Assembly: GCF_026213295.1 (NCBI RefSeq)
Contig: NC_079424.1
Coordinates: forward strand, 12,556,063 to 12,620,062
DNA length: 64,000 nt
DNA from: Gadus chalcogrammus
Taxonomy: Eukaryota > Chordata > Actinopteri > Gadiformes > Gadidae
Direction: 5' to 3'
Shown: one piece after another, positions 19,043-43,713 of the stretch
Numbering within the stretch: the stretch's first letter is position 1
Layout: every line of letters begins with the position of its first letter
Made by a program: the position numbers and the translations under genes
The notes under the pieces: model-generated
Told to the model about the DNA's origin: nothing
What the model saw: the letters and a program-made list of their open reading frames with translations, nothing else
Databases searched by the model: none

Positions 19043-21073
19043 AGTCGGACAAGCCTCACATTCATGTGAGATGATGACTGCTCTTCACAGCCCTCTGAGT
19101 TAGAGGGGAGACAAAAGGGGAGGGAAATGGTCAGACGTAGGGCTCTTGGTTTGAGGGTCAAGAGCAGCAGTTTACGAGCATGTGGGTACAGGCTGGTGTG
19201 TGACTCCGGGGAGCTTCAAGGAACTGTAGAGGCTTCAGGAAATATTAGTGGCCGTTTTCCTGCGATTGTCTTGGCAGTCATAACTAAGCTAGGTGGAACT
19301 TGGGCGTCAGACAAAGTGCGAGAGAACATGCCTCTTCGAGGAGCCAATGAACGGGCAGTGTAGCTGGCTTTGAGCCTTAAATGTTATAATTATGTTACAT
19401 ATATCGTATAGTGGATGAGGGGGATCCTCCTCAAATAAAACAACGTTTTTTTCCATAATGTCGTTTAAATTACAAAATTGTACGCATGACGTATATGCAA
19501 TATGCTAGTAAAACGTCGTAACGTCAGGCTACCGGTAAACGTTTCTCTCGTGATGGATAAAACAAAAACCTTGACACATTCGCCAAACAGTTCGAACGTC
19601 CCTTGAGAGATAAGATATGTCATAATGCCGGTTATTTTTGTGTTTTGCAAAGCGATTCACAATTTCCTAAAGCATAGCTTAGGAAATATTAATTAGCCGT
19701 ACTTCAACTATTCAACATTTAACCTAGAGCACGAGCAGATGACAGTCAAGCAATCCGTTTCCCGCCGTCAATCAGCACACAACCACTGTCTGTTCATCAC
19801 AATTAATCACGGGGAAATACTTAAAATAAGACCTAAAAGTAGCAGTTTAATACAAGGTTCATCACGAAATGTACCCGAATTGGTCACTTCTTATCCTGGG
19901 CTACCCTGCGATGTTGATGTAGCAGGTCGCCATAACACCGGAAACCTCGCACCGGTCTACGATACCCATAGTCAGACACCAGGGGGAGCTGTTGGTCTAC
20001 ACAGCACATATGGGAAAGCGTGGAAATCATGCTGGCAATGGTATGTAGCATTTAACATAAAAAAAAAAAAAAAAGGAATCAGGAAAATGCAAATACTATT
20101 CAAACATGTTGGGCAATAGCTTGAAATTCTGCAGGGATTGTTCGGAGAGAATGAGGGACTAAATTAACAACATCACGGACAACCTCTCGTCCCTAAACTG
20201 TGCTGTGCAAATTATAACTTTTCCCTCAGGTAAGATGTGTTGATATCTCACTGGAACTCACTGGAAGCTTATCGGGCTCTTTTAGGGAATGTTTCCCTTT
20301 TTAGCCCACCTTAACTATTGGTTAGATTGATTGGGTATAGATTTTGGTATTAATCTATAGGCTAATTATCCCTTCACAGATAGAGTCGGTTTATCCAGAG
20401 CTTGTCGAGACGGTCCCTTTTCCTTTCAACGATCTCCAATGAAAAGATAAATAAGTTGCATAATCAATAGTAGCAGCGCTGTGACTGGCAATGGTCTTCT
20501 CATCCTTAAAAAGGTAGCGAATGCAATACAAAGCACCTCAAAATAAAAAAACCTGTACATCTGGATTAACACTATCCTATCATTGTGTTCTTGCCCTAAT
20601 GCAAACGTATGCAGGAAGCATTTCACAAAAGTAAACTGTATATTATTAGACTGTTCATGGTGATGTAGTGAAAACTTAAAGGCTTAAGCATATCCTAACC
20701 TGCTATTTGAAACAGGTCAATGTTTAAAACCCGAAAGTAACACTGAGTGAAACACAAGTGAAAAAATAAGTATGCATATAAATAAGCATATTGGCTTAAC
20801 CTTAACTTTTACCCTACATCTGTATTGAAATCAAAGTAATCAAGATGTTTTAGATGAATGAAAGTTTTTTTTTTATTAAACAATTAGTGTGACAAGAACA
20901 AGTGAGTGATTGTGTGAACAGATTCAACAATGGACACAGCAGGGAACACTATATAATATACTTAGGGCAAACCATTAACATATAACGTTGCAAATATACT
21001 ATACTTTATGCCATTACAATACTTATAATAGCCCTGAGCAAATTCAAAATTGGTTTAGATCAATGGTCATACC
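19043..21073. other. Intergenic: eogt 5' region and unannotated sequence
   Basis: Contains the 5' UTR and promoter side of eogt (to about 19,110). No family-like frame or RNA gene recognised beyond it. A run of 16 A is at about 20,059-20,074. Confidence 0.6.
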
Positions 21074-21478
21074 ATGGTTGGCTGTGCAGCGTTTGGATGC
21101 TCCAATCGGTCCGAGAAGGGTTACCACATGTATGGCTTCCCCAAGGACCAAGACCGCAGGAAGAAATGGATGGCAATGGTCAGCCGTCAAAACGTAACAG
21201 TGACAGGGGTCAGCAACCGTCATAAACGATGTAATGTAAGTAATGTTCACATCACTTGATAGCATTTCAAAGGGCATAATAATTCTAAGTGTAGAGAATT
21301 ATGACTTTTCAATGATATTTGAAGTGCAATGGAAACTGATCTTACAAGCCTACCTATAAAGGTACACTTTGAAGATGACCTATTCACTGCCACAAAAAGA
21401 GAAGGGATGTTGAAGCTGAGGCCCGATGCAGTCCCAACAGTTTTCATTCATCGCCCCCTAAGCCGAAGAGTGAAGTGA
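21074..21478 (+). CDS. THAP-domain-only small protein (2 exons)
   Basis: Join of 21074-21235 and 21362-21478, 92 residues. THAP is a C2CH zinc-dependent DNA-binding domain. Exon 1 gives MVGCAAFGCSNRSEKGYHMY and FPKDQDRRKKWMAMV; the splice GTAAGT/AG joins RCN to VHFEDDLF, creating the C-x2-H half of the C-x4-C ... C-x2-H signature. The domain ends with the AVPTVF box. A stop follows eight residues after VPTVFIH, so the protein is the domain with almost no tail. It may be a small THAP gene, the 5' exons of a larger one, or a relic of a THAP-type (P-element-like) transposase. Its own expression is unknown. Confidence 0.7.
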
Positions 21479-21510
21479 AGATTTTCGTAATGTCACGCTT
21501 GAAAATTTCA

Positions 21511-21660
21511 ATTTTTGGTAGCGATACGAGCGCTGATTGGCCAATTTTTGGTAGATGATACGAGCGCTGATTGGCCATTTTTTGGTAGATGATACGAGCG
21601 CTGATTGGCCAATTCTTCGTAGATGATAGGAGCGGTGATTGGCCAATTCTTGGTAGATTC
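21511..21660. repeat. Four-copy tandem repeat with ATTGGCCAAT motifs
   Basis: About 33-bp units (TTTTTGGTAGATGATACGAG then CGCTGATTGGCCA) repeated four times with drift. Each unit holds an ATTGG/CCAAT motif. It lies between the THAP stop codon and the tRNA-Arg gene. Confidence 0.88.
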
Positions 21661-21692
21661 GAATTCGACTCACAGGCGGGGCAATATACAGC

Positions 21693-21765
21693 GGACCAGT
21701 GGCGCAATGGATAACGCGTCTGACTACGGATCAGAAGATTCCAGGTTCGACTCCTGGCTGGTTCG
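21693..21765 (+). tRNA. tRNA-Arg(ACG), intergenic
   Basis: 73 nt with anticodon loop CTACGGA. It differs from the copy at 17519 by paired changes in the acceptor stem: GGACCAG with CTGGTTC, so G3-C70 became A3-U70. TTTT terminator at 21770-21773. Confidence 0.94.
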
Positions 21766-21998
21766 ATCCTTTTCTTTCTCAGTCTCATCATTCTATTTAT
21801 TTTTTCACTTGTGTTTCACTCAGTGTATTATTATTGCTTGGACAGCATTTATAAGGAACCTGATCACTTAGACACTATGTTTTACAGTGATATTAACGTC
21901 TCTATAATCACTGTTGACATGGCCTCTTAATGCTTTAATAAAACGGGCACTAAACACACCGGCATGATTTAGTTTCATTGGTGAACACAGCGACGACC

Positions 21999-22344
21999 GG
22001 CAACGATATATATTTGATGCAACATTATTATTCATTTTCATAAGGATCTGGATATTTACTGACAATATGAATGTACAGTAGTCATATTATGATCATAACG
22101 AATTAGGAACGCCCGGGATTCGTTACGACGAGATCAGGATGTATATTACGGTATTTATGGCACTTTACGTCGACTAACTTTATTTATCATTCTTTATTAC
22201 AATACGATATATATTTGATACAACATTATTATTCGTTTGCATAAGGATCTGGACATGTTTCTGACAATATGAATGTACAGTAGTCATATTATGGTCATAA
22301 CGAATTAGGATCTACCGGGATTCGAGACGATGAAAATAAGCATG
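21999..22344. repeat. Direct duplication, about 145 bp, spaced 206 bp
   Basis: The segment beginning CGATATATATTTGATRCAAC and including GTACAGTAGTCATATTATG and CATAACGAATTAGGA occurs at 21999-22146 and again at 22205-22344 with small changes. Confidence 0.8.
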
Positions 22345-22675
22345 TTTTTTGGTATATCTTGGTGCTTTACCTCGACAAACACGCAGCTTCCTGCAGCTCT
22401 GGTCAGCTATATGTTGCCACGTTCTCCTCACCATTTAAAAACTTGGTCCCACCCCCGCTTGTATGACATCCTATCCTACCAATCAGAGTGTAGCTCCTCC
22501 TACTTACTTTCACGTTATTTTCACAAATTATTATATTATTGCGAATGGGGGAGGGGAGCCGTCGGTAACGTTGAATTTAGCCTGCAGGTCAAACAGCGTC
22601 TATGCATGTCTATTTCTGCACTAAGCTAACGTGACATTCACTAAAGTTAAAAAATGTAAACAAACTTACCAAAGA

Positions 22676-22793
22676 CGTTATTCAAATTCTCCACAGAATC
22701 CACATTTCTTAAGAAATAGCCGCTGAGGTAAAAAGCTAAGCCTCTGAAGAATAAGTCCCGCCTCCGAGGCTCCTGGTGCCATCGGTCAGATGT
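22676..22793 (-). pseudogene. Possible coding-exon relic, unknown family
   Basis: On the minus strand an open stretch with TSDRWHQEPRRRDLFFRGLA and FYLSGYFLRNVDSVENLNNV is bounded by a good acceptor (TTTCCCATAG) and donor (GTAAGT). A second open stretch to its right (22,880-22,990) has CNDTDNPKPKWNLDGK. The two do not join in phase. Most likely old transposon coding sequence; I do not recognise it. Confidence 0.3.
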
Positions 22794-22956
22794 CTATGGG
22801 AAATAACATGGATTTTTTTAAATAATCGTACATAACAAACTCTGTAGGTGGCGAAGAAGTAAAAGCTGCTCACGTTTTGAAATACATACTTTTGCCATCT
22901 AGATTCCACTTGGGTTTTGGATTGTCGGTGTCGTTACAGTAGTAAACAATTCTAAA

Positions 22957-23008
22957 TGCAACTTCGAGCTCCGCAGCTTTCAACCTGCGCTGCGAGCTCG
23001 AAGTTGCA
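22957..23008. repeat. Inverted repeat, 15-bp perfect arms
   Basis: TGCAACTTCGAGCTC at 22957-22971 and its exact complement at 22994-23008, with a 22-bp loop. Confidence 0.85.
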
Positions 23009-23300
23009 TTGACCAATAATTGGTTCCCCTGATGGCCAATGACGAGGCCAGTTTGTGTTCACGAATGGACCCGAGTGACAGCCTGCAACAGCCAATCCTT
23101 GAATGCACTGCTTGTTCAAGAGTCCTATCAAGTATGAGTCAATCATAAAAAACCGTTGTCATGGGCTACGTCCCGCCCTCACCCCTCACCACTGCAGCGG
23201 GACGTTCAATTAATTCGGTTCCACAATATTAGAGGCCATCTGTTCACCTGGATGTGGACATAAGAGGAAGACATACATTTATAAAGTGTCTGCAAAAATG

Positions 23301-23342
23301 CAAAATTATAAAAAATAATAATAATATTTTTATAATTTTGCA
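23301..23342. repeat. AT-rich palindrome
   Basis: TGCAAAATTATAAAAA and TTTTTATAATTTTGCA face each other around a short TAATAATAATA spacer. Confidence 0.85.
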
Positions 23343-24935
23343 TGCAGACGATGCTGTTGGTGCTGGTTCCTCAGGGCCAGGCTGGTCTGGTTCCTCAGCC
23401 CCACAAGATACTCTGCCAGGCGGCCCACCCTGTCCAGGCCCGGGATGTTGTTTAAATCCACTGCCTGAAAGAGTTTGCTAGGTAGGGCAGGCACCACTGG
23501 TGGAGGGCTGGGCAGGTGGTGTTGGTTGTGGTGGTGGAGAAGGAGGAGGTGGAACAGAGGCCAAAGAACCACTGGTGGAGGATTGGGCAAGGGTTGGTGG
23601 AGGAGGTAACTTGGTAAGTAGCATGCCAGGCACCACTGGTGGAGGACAGAGCAGGGGGTGCAGTGGAGATGACAGCAGTCATGTTGTCCATGGCCAAGTC
23701 CTCGAGCAAGCTGCATGGTCTGTGTCCTCAGATTAGGTGTCCTGCAGTCTGTTCCCAGTCAGCATACAGGTAGTAGACACCTACTCTCCTGGGAATTACA
23801 ACAATAATGGAATTAGTATGGCAGTATATGAACATGTGACGTCTGTCTGGGTTCCCTACCATACAGGCCATCTGCATTCTCCATGGGAGAATGCAGCATT
23901 TCCAGCATTTATTTTGATGATTACGAGTTGCTTTAAGATAACCATTAGCATACAGAGATTTCCTTGAAATTTTTTCAGTGTGTGAAGTTACTATTAATAA
24001 AACGTCCTTCTATTCTGTTTTTTTGCTAGGTAGGCTATATCAATGTAGGCTACTCTCTGAGTAATCTAGAATATACAACCGATTAGCAATACATTGAGCT
24101 GTGTGATGGAGAAGCAGTTTGATGTAATGGTATAAGTTAGAGAAGATACTATTGCACCATTTAATGTATTTTAAAAAAAAATGAAGACATTGTCCCTTTT
24201 TCGCTTAAGACGCCAACTGACATGCATGTGATATATCTATTTCTATCTATCTATCTATCCATACTTATATATAATAATATATAGTAAAAATATGTATATA
24301 TATTTTATTGAAATTTAACAAAAAAAATTAGGGTTGAAAAACTCGACTGGGGCAGCTAGGGGCCGACTTGGACGCAAAATGTCGAAAACCCTGACTTTCC
24401 ACGCCACAGGCCCCTTGCCAAGCCACAATGCCCACCCGGCTCCGGTGATGCAGCTGGATGCTACTCCTCCGATTAGCTTTTTCCTCCACCTGTAGGTACT
24501 GCACACCTCAGTTTTTATACAAAGAACATGAATCACCGAGCAAACAAATTGGGATATAAATAATGTTCATAACGAACGATTGTTTCTGAATATCTACGGT
24601 ATCTTGAGACTTAATGACACTGTGTTTGTATCACGCGTGCAGTCCGTGTATGCTGTGCTCTGATATTTGTACATATGAAGCCTATGCACGGACCGCATGC
24701 ACGATGCATCTTTAGCAGATACAGGAAGCGATTAACGCGCCACGGTGACGAGCGCGAGTTGGATTCCGTTTGAGCAGATATAGATTTAGTCAGCGGTGAG
24801 GCGTTCATTCCCAGATAGCGTATTTTTTTTTTAATTATTATTATTGAGAAATATGGCGATCATTTATTTCACGGTGGTATTTGAGCATAACTTTGGGGTA
24901 AATTCTTAGATGGATCCCGATTTTAGAAAAGAAAC
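23343..24935. other. Intergenic DNA upstream of nfatc2
   Basis: At 23,343-23,740 a GC-rich stretch has repeated CACCACTGGTGGAGG motifs; its minus strand reads LFQAVDLNNIPGLDRVGRLA, reminiscent of transposon-borne frames but not identified. From 23,760 to 24,935 nothing is recognised. The nfatc2 5' UTR must lie near the right end. Confidence 0.5.
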
Positions 24936-35090
<10,155 letters not shown>

Positions 35091-35996
35091 AAAGCAGCTC
35101 TGGCTTACACTGAAGAGAACGACCCGCTCGCCCTTAAAGGGCCAGGTGATCATGTCTGGACCCCAAGTGGCATGAGTACAAGGTTTTACTACCACTAGTT
35201 TGCCAGATTGACTCTTGGGAAGGAATCCATCTTTTGAAGGCTCTATGTCTAAGTTTGAAAAATAAGCCTGGGGACCTCCGCAGGAGGTCCTCCTTTGGTT
35301 TATGTAGATATCCTTTTGGTAAGCTTGGTAATGCACATAGGAGGATTCATTGGTATGAATATATAGCAACTCTCTATCGGCAAAGCTGCATTTCTGGACG
35401 TTTTTCTTTTTTTTTTTAAATAATGTTCACCAATGCCTATTGTTTCTAGTCAATTTCTGCCATCTTGGCAACCTTGCTATAACCTTCTGTTTCTGTATTA
35501 ATATATCATTGTCGCCTATGTGTTAAGCGTCTTTGGGTCCCTTGAAAGCTATGTAAAGCCATTATTTTTTATTATAGAGAACCATTCACAGACGTTTATA
35601 AACTATCTGAGCTGGAATATTTTGTTATTTTTTTTATTTTTATTAAAATTCTTTACCTTGGTATTGCTTATATCCATTTGTATTTACCTACACATACCTT
35701 CGATGTTGCATGTTGTTGTTTTGGTCATATTTCATGAAATTAGATGCTCGGCATCTGTTCAGTCAAATGAGCATCTGTCCTTCATATTGATATCAATAAC
35801 TACTATTGTGTCAAATCATGGATGTACAATAATAACGGTTCCACATCCAAATGACGAATCCCTGTCTAGATACAACCACTAGGTGGCGATGTGTTCCAAG
35901 CCTTCACATCGAGATACAAAGCGGATGGATCAGTGACGTAACTTCCGATCCGCTGTTTTTCCAGCATTGTTTTTTATGATGTTTGGTAGTATTGAG

Positions 35997-36002
35997 AATA
36001 AA
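35997..36002 (+). terminator. Candidate nfatc2 poly(A) signal
   Basis: AATAAA about 0.9 kb after the stop codon and before manbal. Other AT-rich variants exist, so the site is not certain. Confidence 0.55.
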
Positions 36003-36388
36003 ATCGCTCTAGCCTGAATTAATGCACACATTCATCCAACCGGAAATAACGTCAACATAATCCCAGCCCTGGTAAGCTTTTTATTTGTGTATCGGCCCAC
36101 TCCAATACTTTCGTATTACCTGGCATTTAAAGTTAAACTAATTGGAACAATGCAGCCCGTCAGTGTCACTGTTTGCTATTTGACAATGACTCCATCTACT
36201 GTAATGCCGTGACTGTTAGAATTGGCTGCATGGCATCCTTATAATGTAATGAATTAGAGCATTAGTAAAGGAAACAAGGTTATTTTATCTGGAAATATAT
36301 CCCTACACCAAATCCATCTCAGTTCTTTGTGTATCTGGTTTGATTGTACACGGATAGGTTATATAAAGCCACTTATCGGACCTGCATC

Positions 36389-37868
<1,480 letters not shown>

Positions 37869-38113
37869 ATTACCAGTAGCCTGACAGTGTTTATGTGTAT
37901 TTTTGTCCATGTCTAACCGAATGCCAGCCTTTTGCCAGCAACATTTTTCACTTCAAAGTGACCCTGAATTTACTCTCAATTCCATGCCTGTTTTTACAAG
38001 TAGGCCCATGCGCTAACCTTTATAGATTAAGTTAAGTAATTATCTGGCAAAAAAAAAGGCTTTTTTTTTGTTCATTTTCAATTCAGCATTGCATTTCTGA
38101 TTAAAAATTGTTT

Positions 38114-38119
38114 AATAAA
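38114..38119 (+). terminator. Candidate manbal poly(A) signal
   Basis: AATAAA 246 bp after the manbal stop codon in AT-rich sequence. Confidence 0.6.
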
Positions 38120-38819
38120 TATATTATTACTGCTTTTTAAATATGCATTTTTTTTAATGAATCACTGCTCAATATTAAATTGAGATTGTCATGTTCTTAA
38201 TTATCTTCGTCCCAAGGTAGCTTCAAATTGGATCATGACGTAGGACGACTATATCCAAAGGTCCCTGACCAAAAAGCCTATTTATACGCCATCGTTGTGA
38301 AATGTCTAAAAGCCAACATCTGCTACGATGAGCGGTGTCCGTATTCAAACCAGTATCTAACACGTGATGATGTGTGCAAAATGTTTCAGTTTCATAACCA
38401 TTTATTGCTTTAAATATGTAGGCTACGTACAATCCATTCGTTACCAACTGAAGAGGGGATACCGAGGCCTACTACAGCGTGCGTAATACGACCATCATGT
38501 CAATATCAGTGTCCGGACGTGATTCTTGACGCCATCTAGCTGCGTAAAGTGCGTAATACAGCCTACCTATCATTTGTGCATCGTGGTTTCGTCAGTGGAG
38601 CGTTGTGCGCGTGCCTTTCCACTCAATAGGCATGTTTTTACTAGATCGCTTGTGTTTGCCGATACATTTCGTCGCATGAATTGCGGTCTATGTAGTGATC
38701 AAACCGTAGCGTTTTTCCAGGGAACCACAACAGTAGGTCTTGTGTCATTTGCTGCAGCCGGGAGTTGTGCCCCTCACCTCATCAAAGCCGAATCCGTCAT
38801 GACCTCTCTCCGCGCTTCC

Positions 38820-38976
38820 CAAATACGCTAAATGGGATTTGTGGTCTGGCCAAGGTTCAACAGCAGCTGGATATCCGTTTCCATTATTTCTCTAATGAGG
38901 ACAGCGGTTAGAATTTAATTGAACATCTCGTTCGCGCGTCTGTGATTTAAGAATCAATCTCAGGACGCATTAAAAG
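38820..38976 (+). other. Possible non-coding first exon of src
   Basis: Unique sequence ending in TTAAAAG with a strong donor GTGAGT at 38977. It is the right place for a 5' UTR exon upstream of the src start exon 9.8 kb away. The left edge is arbitrary and there is no direct proof. Confidence 0.35.
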
Positions 38977-40073
38977 GTGAGTAGATAGGCTATTTACGCC
39001 AATTTAAAAGCTATTGTGAAGAATTACGAGCTTTCATATAGCCTATAAGAGTTATTGTGATGCAAAAAAAGATAAATGTAGTATTCGTTAGAGCGGTGTG
39101 TGTTTCATTGTTACAGGCCAGTGTAACGGAGGCTTCATGTGGCCATTGCCCGGTGCCTCTCGTGCTCGAGAATACCCCCATTTATATGCGATGCTCGCGA
39201 TGGGGAATGGTCGAATATCTGATGCCTTTACCCAAGATGACACTGCGGTATAAAATGGGGAAAACGCTTTAGAATATCATGACACTATCCATCGAATTTC
39301 AAAATGGAGTTGTAACAGCACCTGTTTTGATTCATCAGGCCGCGTAAGTGCTGCACTATGTGGGCTGTGTAGAGTCAGACACACGGCTAACAGTCCTGTC
39401 TTCTTATCATGCCTTTCCCCATTCACAAATCCATCTTGAATATCTGTTTACTCTTGGTTTAATGTACTGGCATGGGCTACTATGCGACTGTTTCTTTTCT
39501 ATCCTTCTATTCTTTCTGATGGCTCACGCGGCTCATTGTGACAGCTGCTGTTGCCCGTGCAGGCTCCCACTACCCCACCCCTCGCTGCTAGGAACACAGG
39601 TTGTCTGAAAACAACTGGTGGGAATCCCGTGGAAATAGCATTGTAATTATGTGGATGATCCATGTATCTTTAGTAATTGTCCCTGTATAATCCCGCACAC
39701 GTGTTGGTCAACATGTTTATTCAGGTCGGAATTATTCGGACTATGCAATTATATAACATGAATACGATTATATTTTGGTCGCAGCCCGTTTTGGGGGATT
39801 CAAGCGTTGAGTGATAGGCCTACTAATGAGTAGAGAATGCAAACGTCTAGGTAGTCTTTGTTTTCATTAAATCGATTTGTTGGTTTTTATACAGTAGGCA
39901 AAGAAAGTCAGGGCTGTTCATGATCAACTTATGACCTTTTTAAAAATAAATAATTGTATTCATAATATGTTCTTGATTTTGAAAGCCTATTCGATGTTTT
40001 AGAATGAATTAGTGTCCATATGAACATTTAGATAGCTCAGTAAGCATTTAGATAGCCCACATTTAGATGGCTT

Positions 40074-40189
<116 letters not shown>

Positions 40190-40958
40190 CTCTAAGGGTC
40201 TGGACTTCAATAGTGGGTTTGGGACTTTTCATGTTTTGCTTCCCTATTCTTTGTGGCACTGAATGGAACAAGAGCTAATTATACAGCAGCCATCCTCATC
40301 GCCAGAAACAATTGTAGGCCGGCCTGTTCACTCAATGATGGACAGAAAACGGAAGTAGGTTTTATCAGCTGGCAGCCGCCCTCTGACTCTGCTCTCCTCC
40401 CTCTCTTCTCATGCCCTCTCTCTGTGACTGTGCACTGGCTTTTATTTGATAGACAATTGCAAGGTCAGAGCCAATTTTAGAATGTTACATTCCAGTCATA
40501 CACTGGAGTGTGTGACCTGGAAGGGCACACACCCATTTGTATTTTTTTTCTAATCCAGAAGTATCTGGAATAATATATAATGAAATGCTTTTGTGAGAGA
40601 ACGTCAAAAGCAAAGGGCTTCAGAAGAAGCATGATGGTCCATCAGCTGTCGTTTGATGTGGGCTGCCTTGCAGTTTCACCATGTATGCAGGGGTTACCTA
40701 AATACAAACATACTGTTCTCTCATCCCTTTATAAAGCATACTCCTGGCCCTGGGTCTCATGTGGATGTGGTCCACCTCACCATCCAGGACATAGGCCGAG
40801 AGCATCTTACTGGACGACAACAACTCGGATCAGACTTTTGTAATAATGGTCCAAACAATGTCTATATTTTGGCCTGTGGGTGTGCAGTATATGATGTGCA
40901 AGATTTATGCAGCTAGGATTCTGATTTTCTTTTGAGGTTAGCACTGAGAAAAAAAAAA

Positions 40959-40965
<7 letters not shown>

Positions 40966-40999
<34 letters not shown>
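40966..40999. repeat. (AT)n microsatellite
   Basis: About 17 AT units with short AC flanks. Confidence 0.9.
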
Positions 41000-41008
<9 letters not shown>

Positions 41009-42179
41009 GCACACACAAACACGCACACCACTATCAAAGGACAAGGACTGGGCACATGAAAGTGTCTGCCGCCCGCGAGTGTTGTGTTTGGCGGAGGCGT
41101 GGCTCTGAGGTCGTGCTCCCTCTCTGAGGAACAGCAGGTTGACTACCGCTCCGCTCTGTTATGACTCACGGGCCTCTGTCAGAGCCAAACTTAACACACC
41201 ATCCTGCTAACCAGCACTGTCTGAGGAAGCAGAGGAAAGATGGAGTTGCTTTTGTTTACCGTAGAAATGATACAGCATGAGAGGTGATTTCTTTTTTGTT
41301 ATGTCAGTGCTTAGATTATGCGAGCACCCAGGTCTTCGAATCTGAGATCTCACACAGGATTGAGTACGTGGGAAGGCACGTGTCTCTCTTTTTTCTGTGT
41401 GACTGTAGGAATGTGAAGTGGAGATACATGAATTTGTGGGGTATATGAAAGATGGAGAAGGTCACAGAGAAGGTCTGAGGCAATTGGAAGTGTCCATCTT
41501 GATATGTCACATTCCTGGGCTAACAGAAGTGGCTGTCGCTATTCAGCAGTGTATAAAACTCCACTCCTTTTTCCTCCTCAGTGATCTCAATTCTACTTTG
41601 CTTGCTTTCGTCCTCCTCATTTCACATGTTTAGTTACTATATAGTTATTCAATATCATGCACACCCATACACCAGAAAGTAAATGATCCAAATAATAATT
41701 GAAAACCCTAATTCCAACTCTCGTGAACTCTCTTTGTGGCAGTCAAAGGTTTTGAAGGAAGCCCAGTGTTCTTTAGATCCAATCAAATTTAAAAAAAAAA
41801 CTACCCAACTTCATCACTCCTGTGACACTGATGTTATCCTCCTCAAACGTGTGTAAGTCACACGCGTTTGAGCATGACGAGTCCCAACGCAACTCCCCGA
41901 GCAATGAGAATATCTCCTCTGGAATGAGACTTTGATACTTACCCTTGTGTAATAATGGATTTGAGGATCATGCCTTTGTTGCCTCCACTGCCACATTCTG
42001 CTCTTCTCACAATTCCCCATGGCCACTCACTCTCCCCTTCCCTTTTCTTCTTCCTACCTCCCTGCTGCTCAGGATGTCTTTTTTGGTGCTTGCCGGCACA
42101 TTTCATACCCTTCCTCAAACCCACCACGCTCTTCCTGAATCCCCCCCTCTCACGTCTTCTCCCTTTAATTCCTTCTGTC

Positions 42180-42298
42180 AATAGTTTCTCTCCCTCTCCC
42201 TCTCTCCCTCTTCCCCTCCCTCTTTTCCTCCCTCTCCCTCTCCCTCTTCCCCTCCCTCCCACTCTCCCTCTTCCTCTCCCTCTCCCTCTCCCACTTTA
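42180..42298. repeat. Pyrimidine-rich CTCCCT tract
   Basis: Irregular CTCCCTCT repeats, almost purely pyrimidine on the plus strand. Confidence 0.85.
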
Positions 42299-43481
42299 AG
42301 TGTTGAGTGTCAGAAGCCGGTCAGATGTGTTGTTGTTGGGATGAGGCCACTTCGTGATGTCAGAGGGACAGCCAGTTCACCGGAGGCAGCAAGACAATTT
42401 GTTTACTTGCAGCGACTTTAAGACAACCAAGTGCAGTGTTTTGGCAAGGCCGTTCAGAGATGTTGAAGTAGGGACAGGCCCCATTGAGCAGGTTCTCGAT
42501 TTTACTGAGCACTTTTATTGGCCAACTCTTTCTATTTTATGTTTTAATTTTCTTTGTGTTTCCCATAATAATTTCTCGTGCTGAGGTGTGGGTGAGATTG
42601 ACTTTGTTGATGTGCTTGTGCATGGTGCTGATATGCACATATAATGGTGCTGATAAGCTTAGCAAGGTTCTAGTGTGATCATTAATCCGAGTCGGTCTCT
42701 GGTGCCTCATTCCAATAGAAATGGTACAACAATATAACATAACAACAAATGGCTTGCGAGAGCACTATGTATCCGAGTCACATTTTTGTGGAAATTATGT
42801 TTAGCGCAAACACAGTCTTCAGTGTGCAATCCGAACATCTGCGATTCATAATACTGTTGCTTCTGTTCTACACAATCAAATATGTAGCCTACCTTCTTCT
42901 TTTAAGTCACTTTTTCTCTTCATGCTTTTAGTCTGATGCACATACATTTGCTAATGCTATCCATCTACAGTATCATCATGCATTTTTTATTCTTCTATAG
43001 CAGGGCACTATTATGCAGTCAACATCTTTATATTTGTTATGCATGGCTGATTGCCGCGGTGCTACTAATCCAGTACCTGTACCACTGCTGGATGCACGTA
43101 GTTGTCTTATATGTAATGATTATTCATGAGTCATTAATACATTCAATGCATCATTGGACAAGATACACAGCTAATCACTCTATTAAAGTAATGTAGCATA
43201 TGCCCTAACAAACTCACTCAATTAATTAAATGAAAGTAGATCAAAAGATAAGAAAAGCTTGAACTTGAAAAGGCAGGAAATGCTCCTGAGCAAGAACCTT
43301 TTACACTGGCTGCTCTGTAATCCCAACCAACACCAAGTTGATCAGTGAATACATTGAATGGGTAGTAGGTTCATTGTGTCCTAATAGTCTACTAGCTTCA
43401 CTGCTGCTATTCGGTAGAGTTTTAGATAGATTAAGTGTTCTGTAAAAGGCTGAAGGCTTAAACCTACCATCTCAAGAAGAG

Positions 43482-43484
<3 letters not shown>

Positions 43485-43529
<45 letters not shown>

Positions 43530-43579
43530 GTCTCTGTCTCTGTCTCTGTCTCTGTCTCTGTCTCTGTCTCTGTCTCTCA

Positions 43580-43611
<32 letters not shown>

Positions 43612-43656
43612 CTCTCTCTCTCTCTCTCTGTCTCTCTCTGTCTCTCTGTCTCTCTT

Positions 43657-43706
<50 letters not shown>
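43485..43706. repeat. (TC)n and (TCTCTG)n tract
   Basis: TC repeats interleaved with a run of TCTCTG hexamers. Confidence 0.9.
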
Positions 43707-43713
<7 letters not shown>

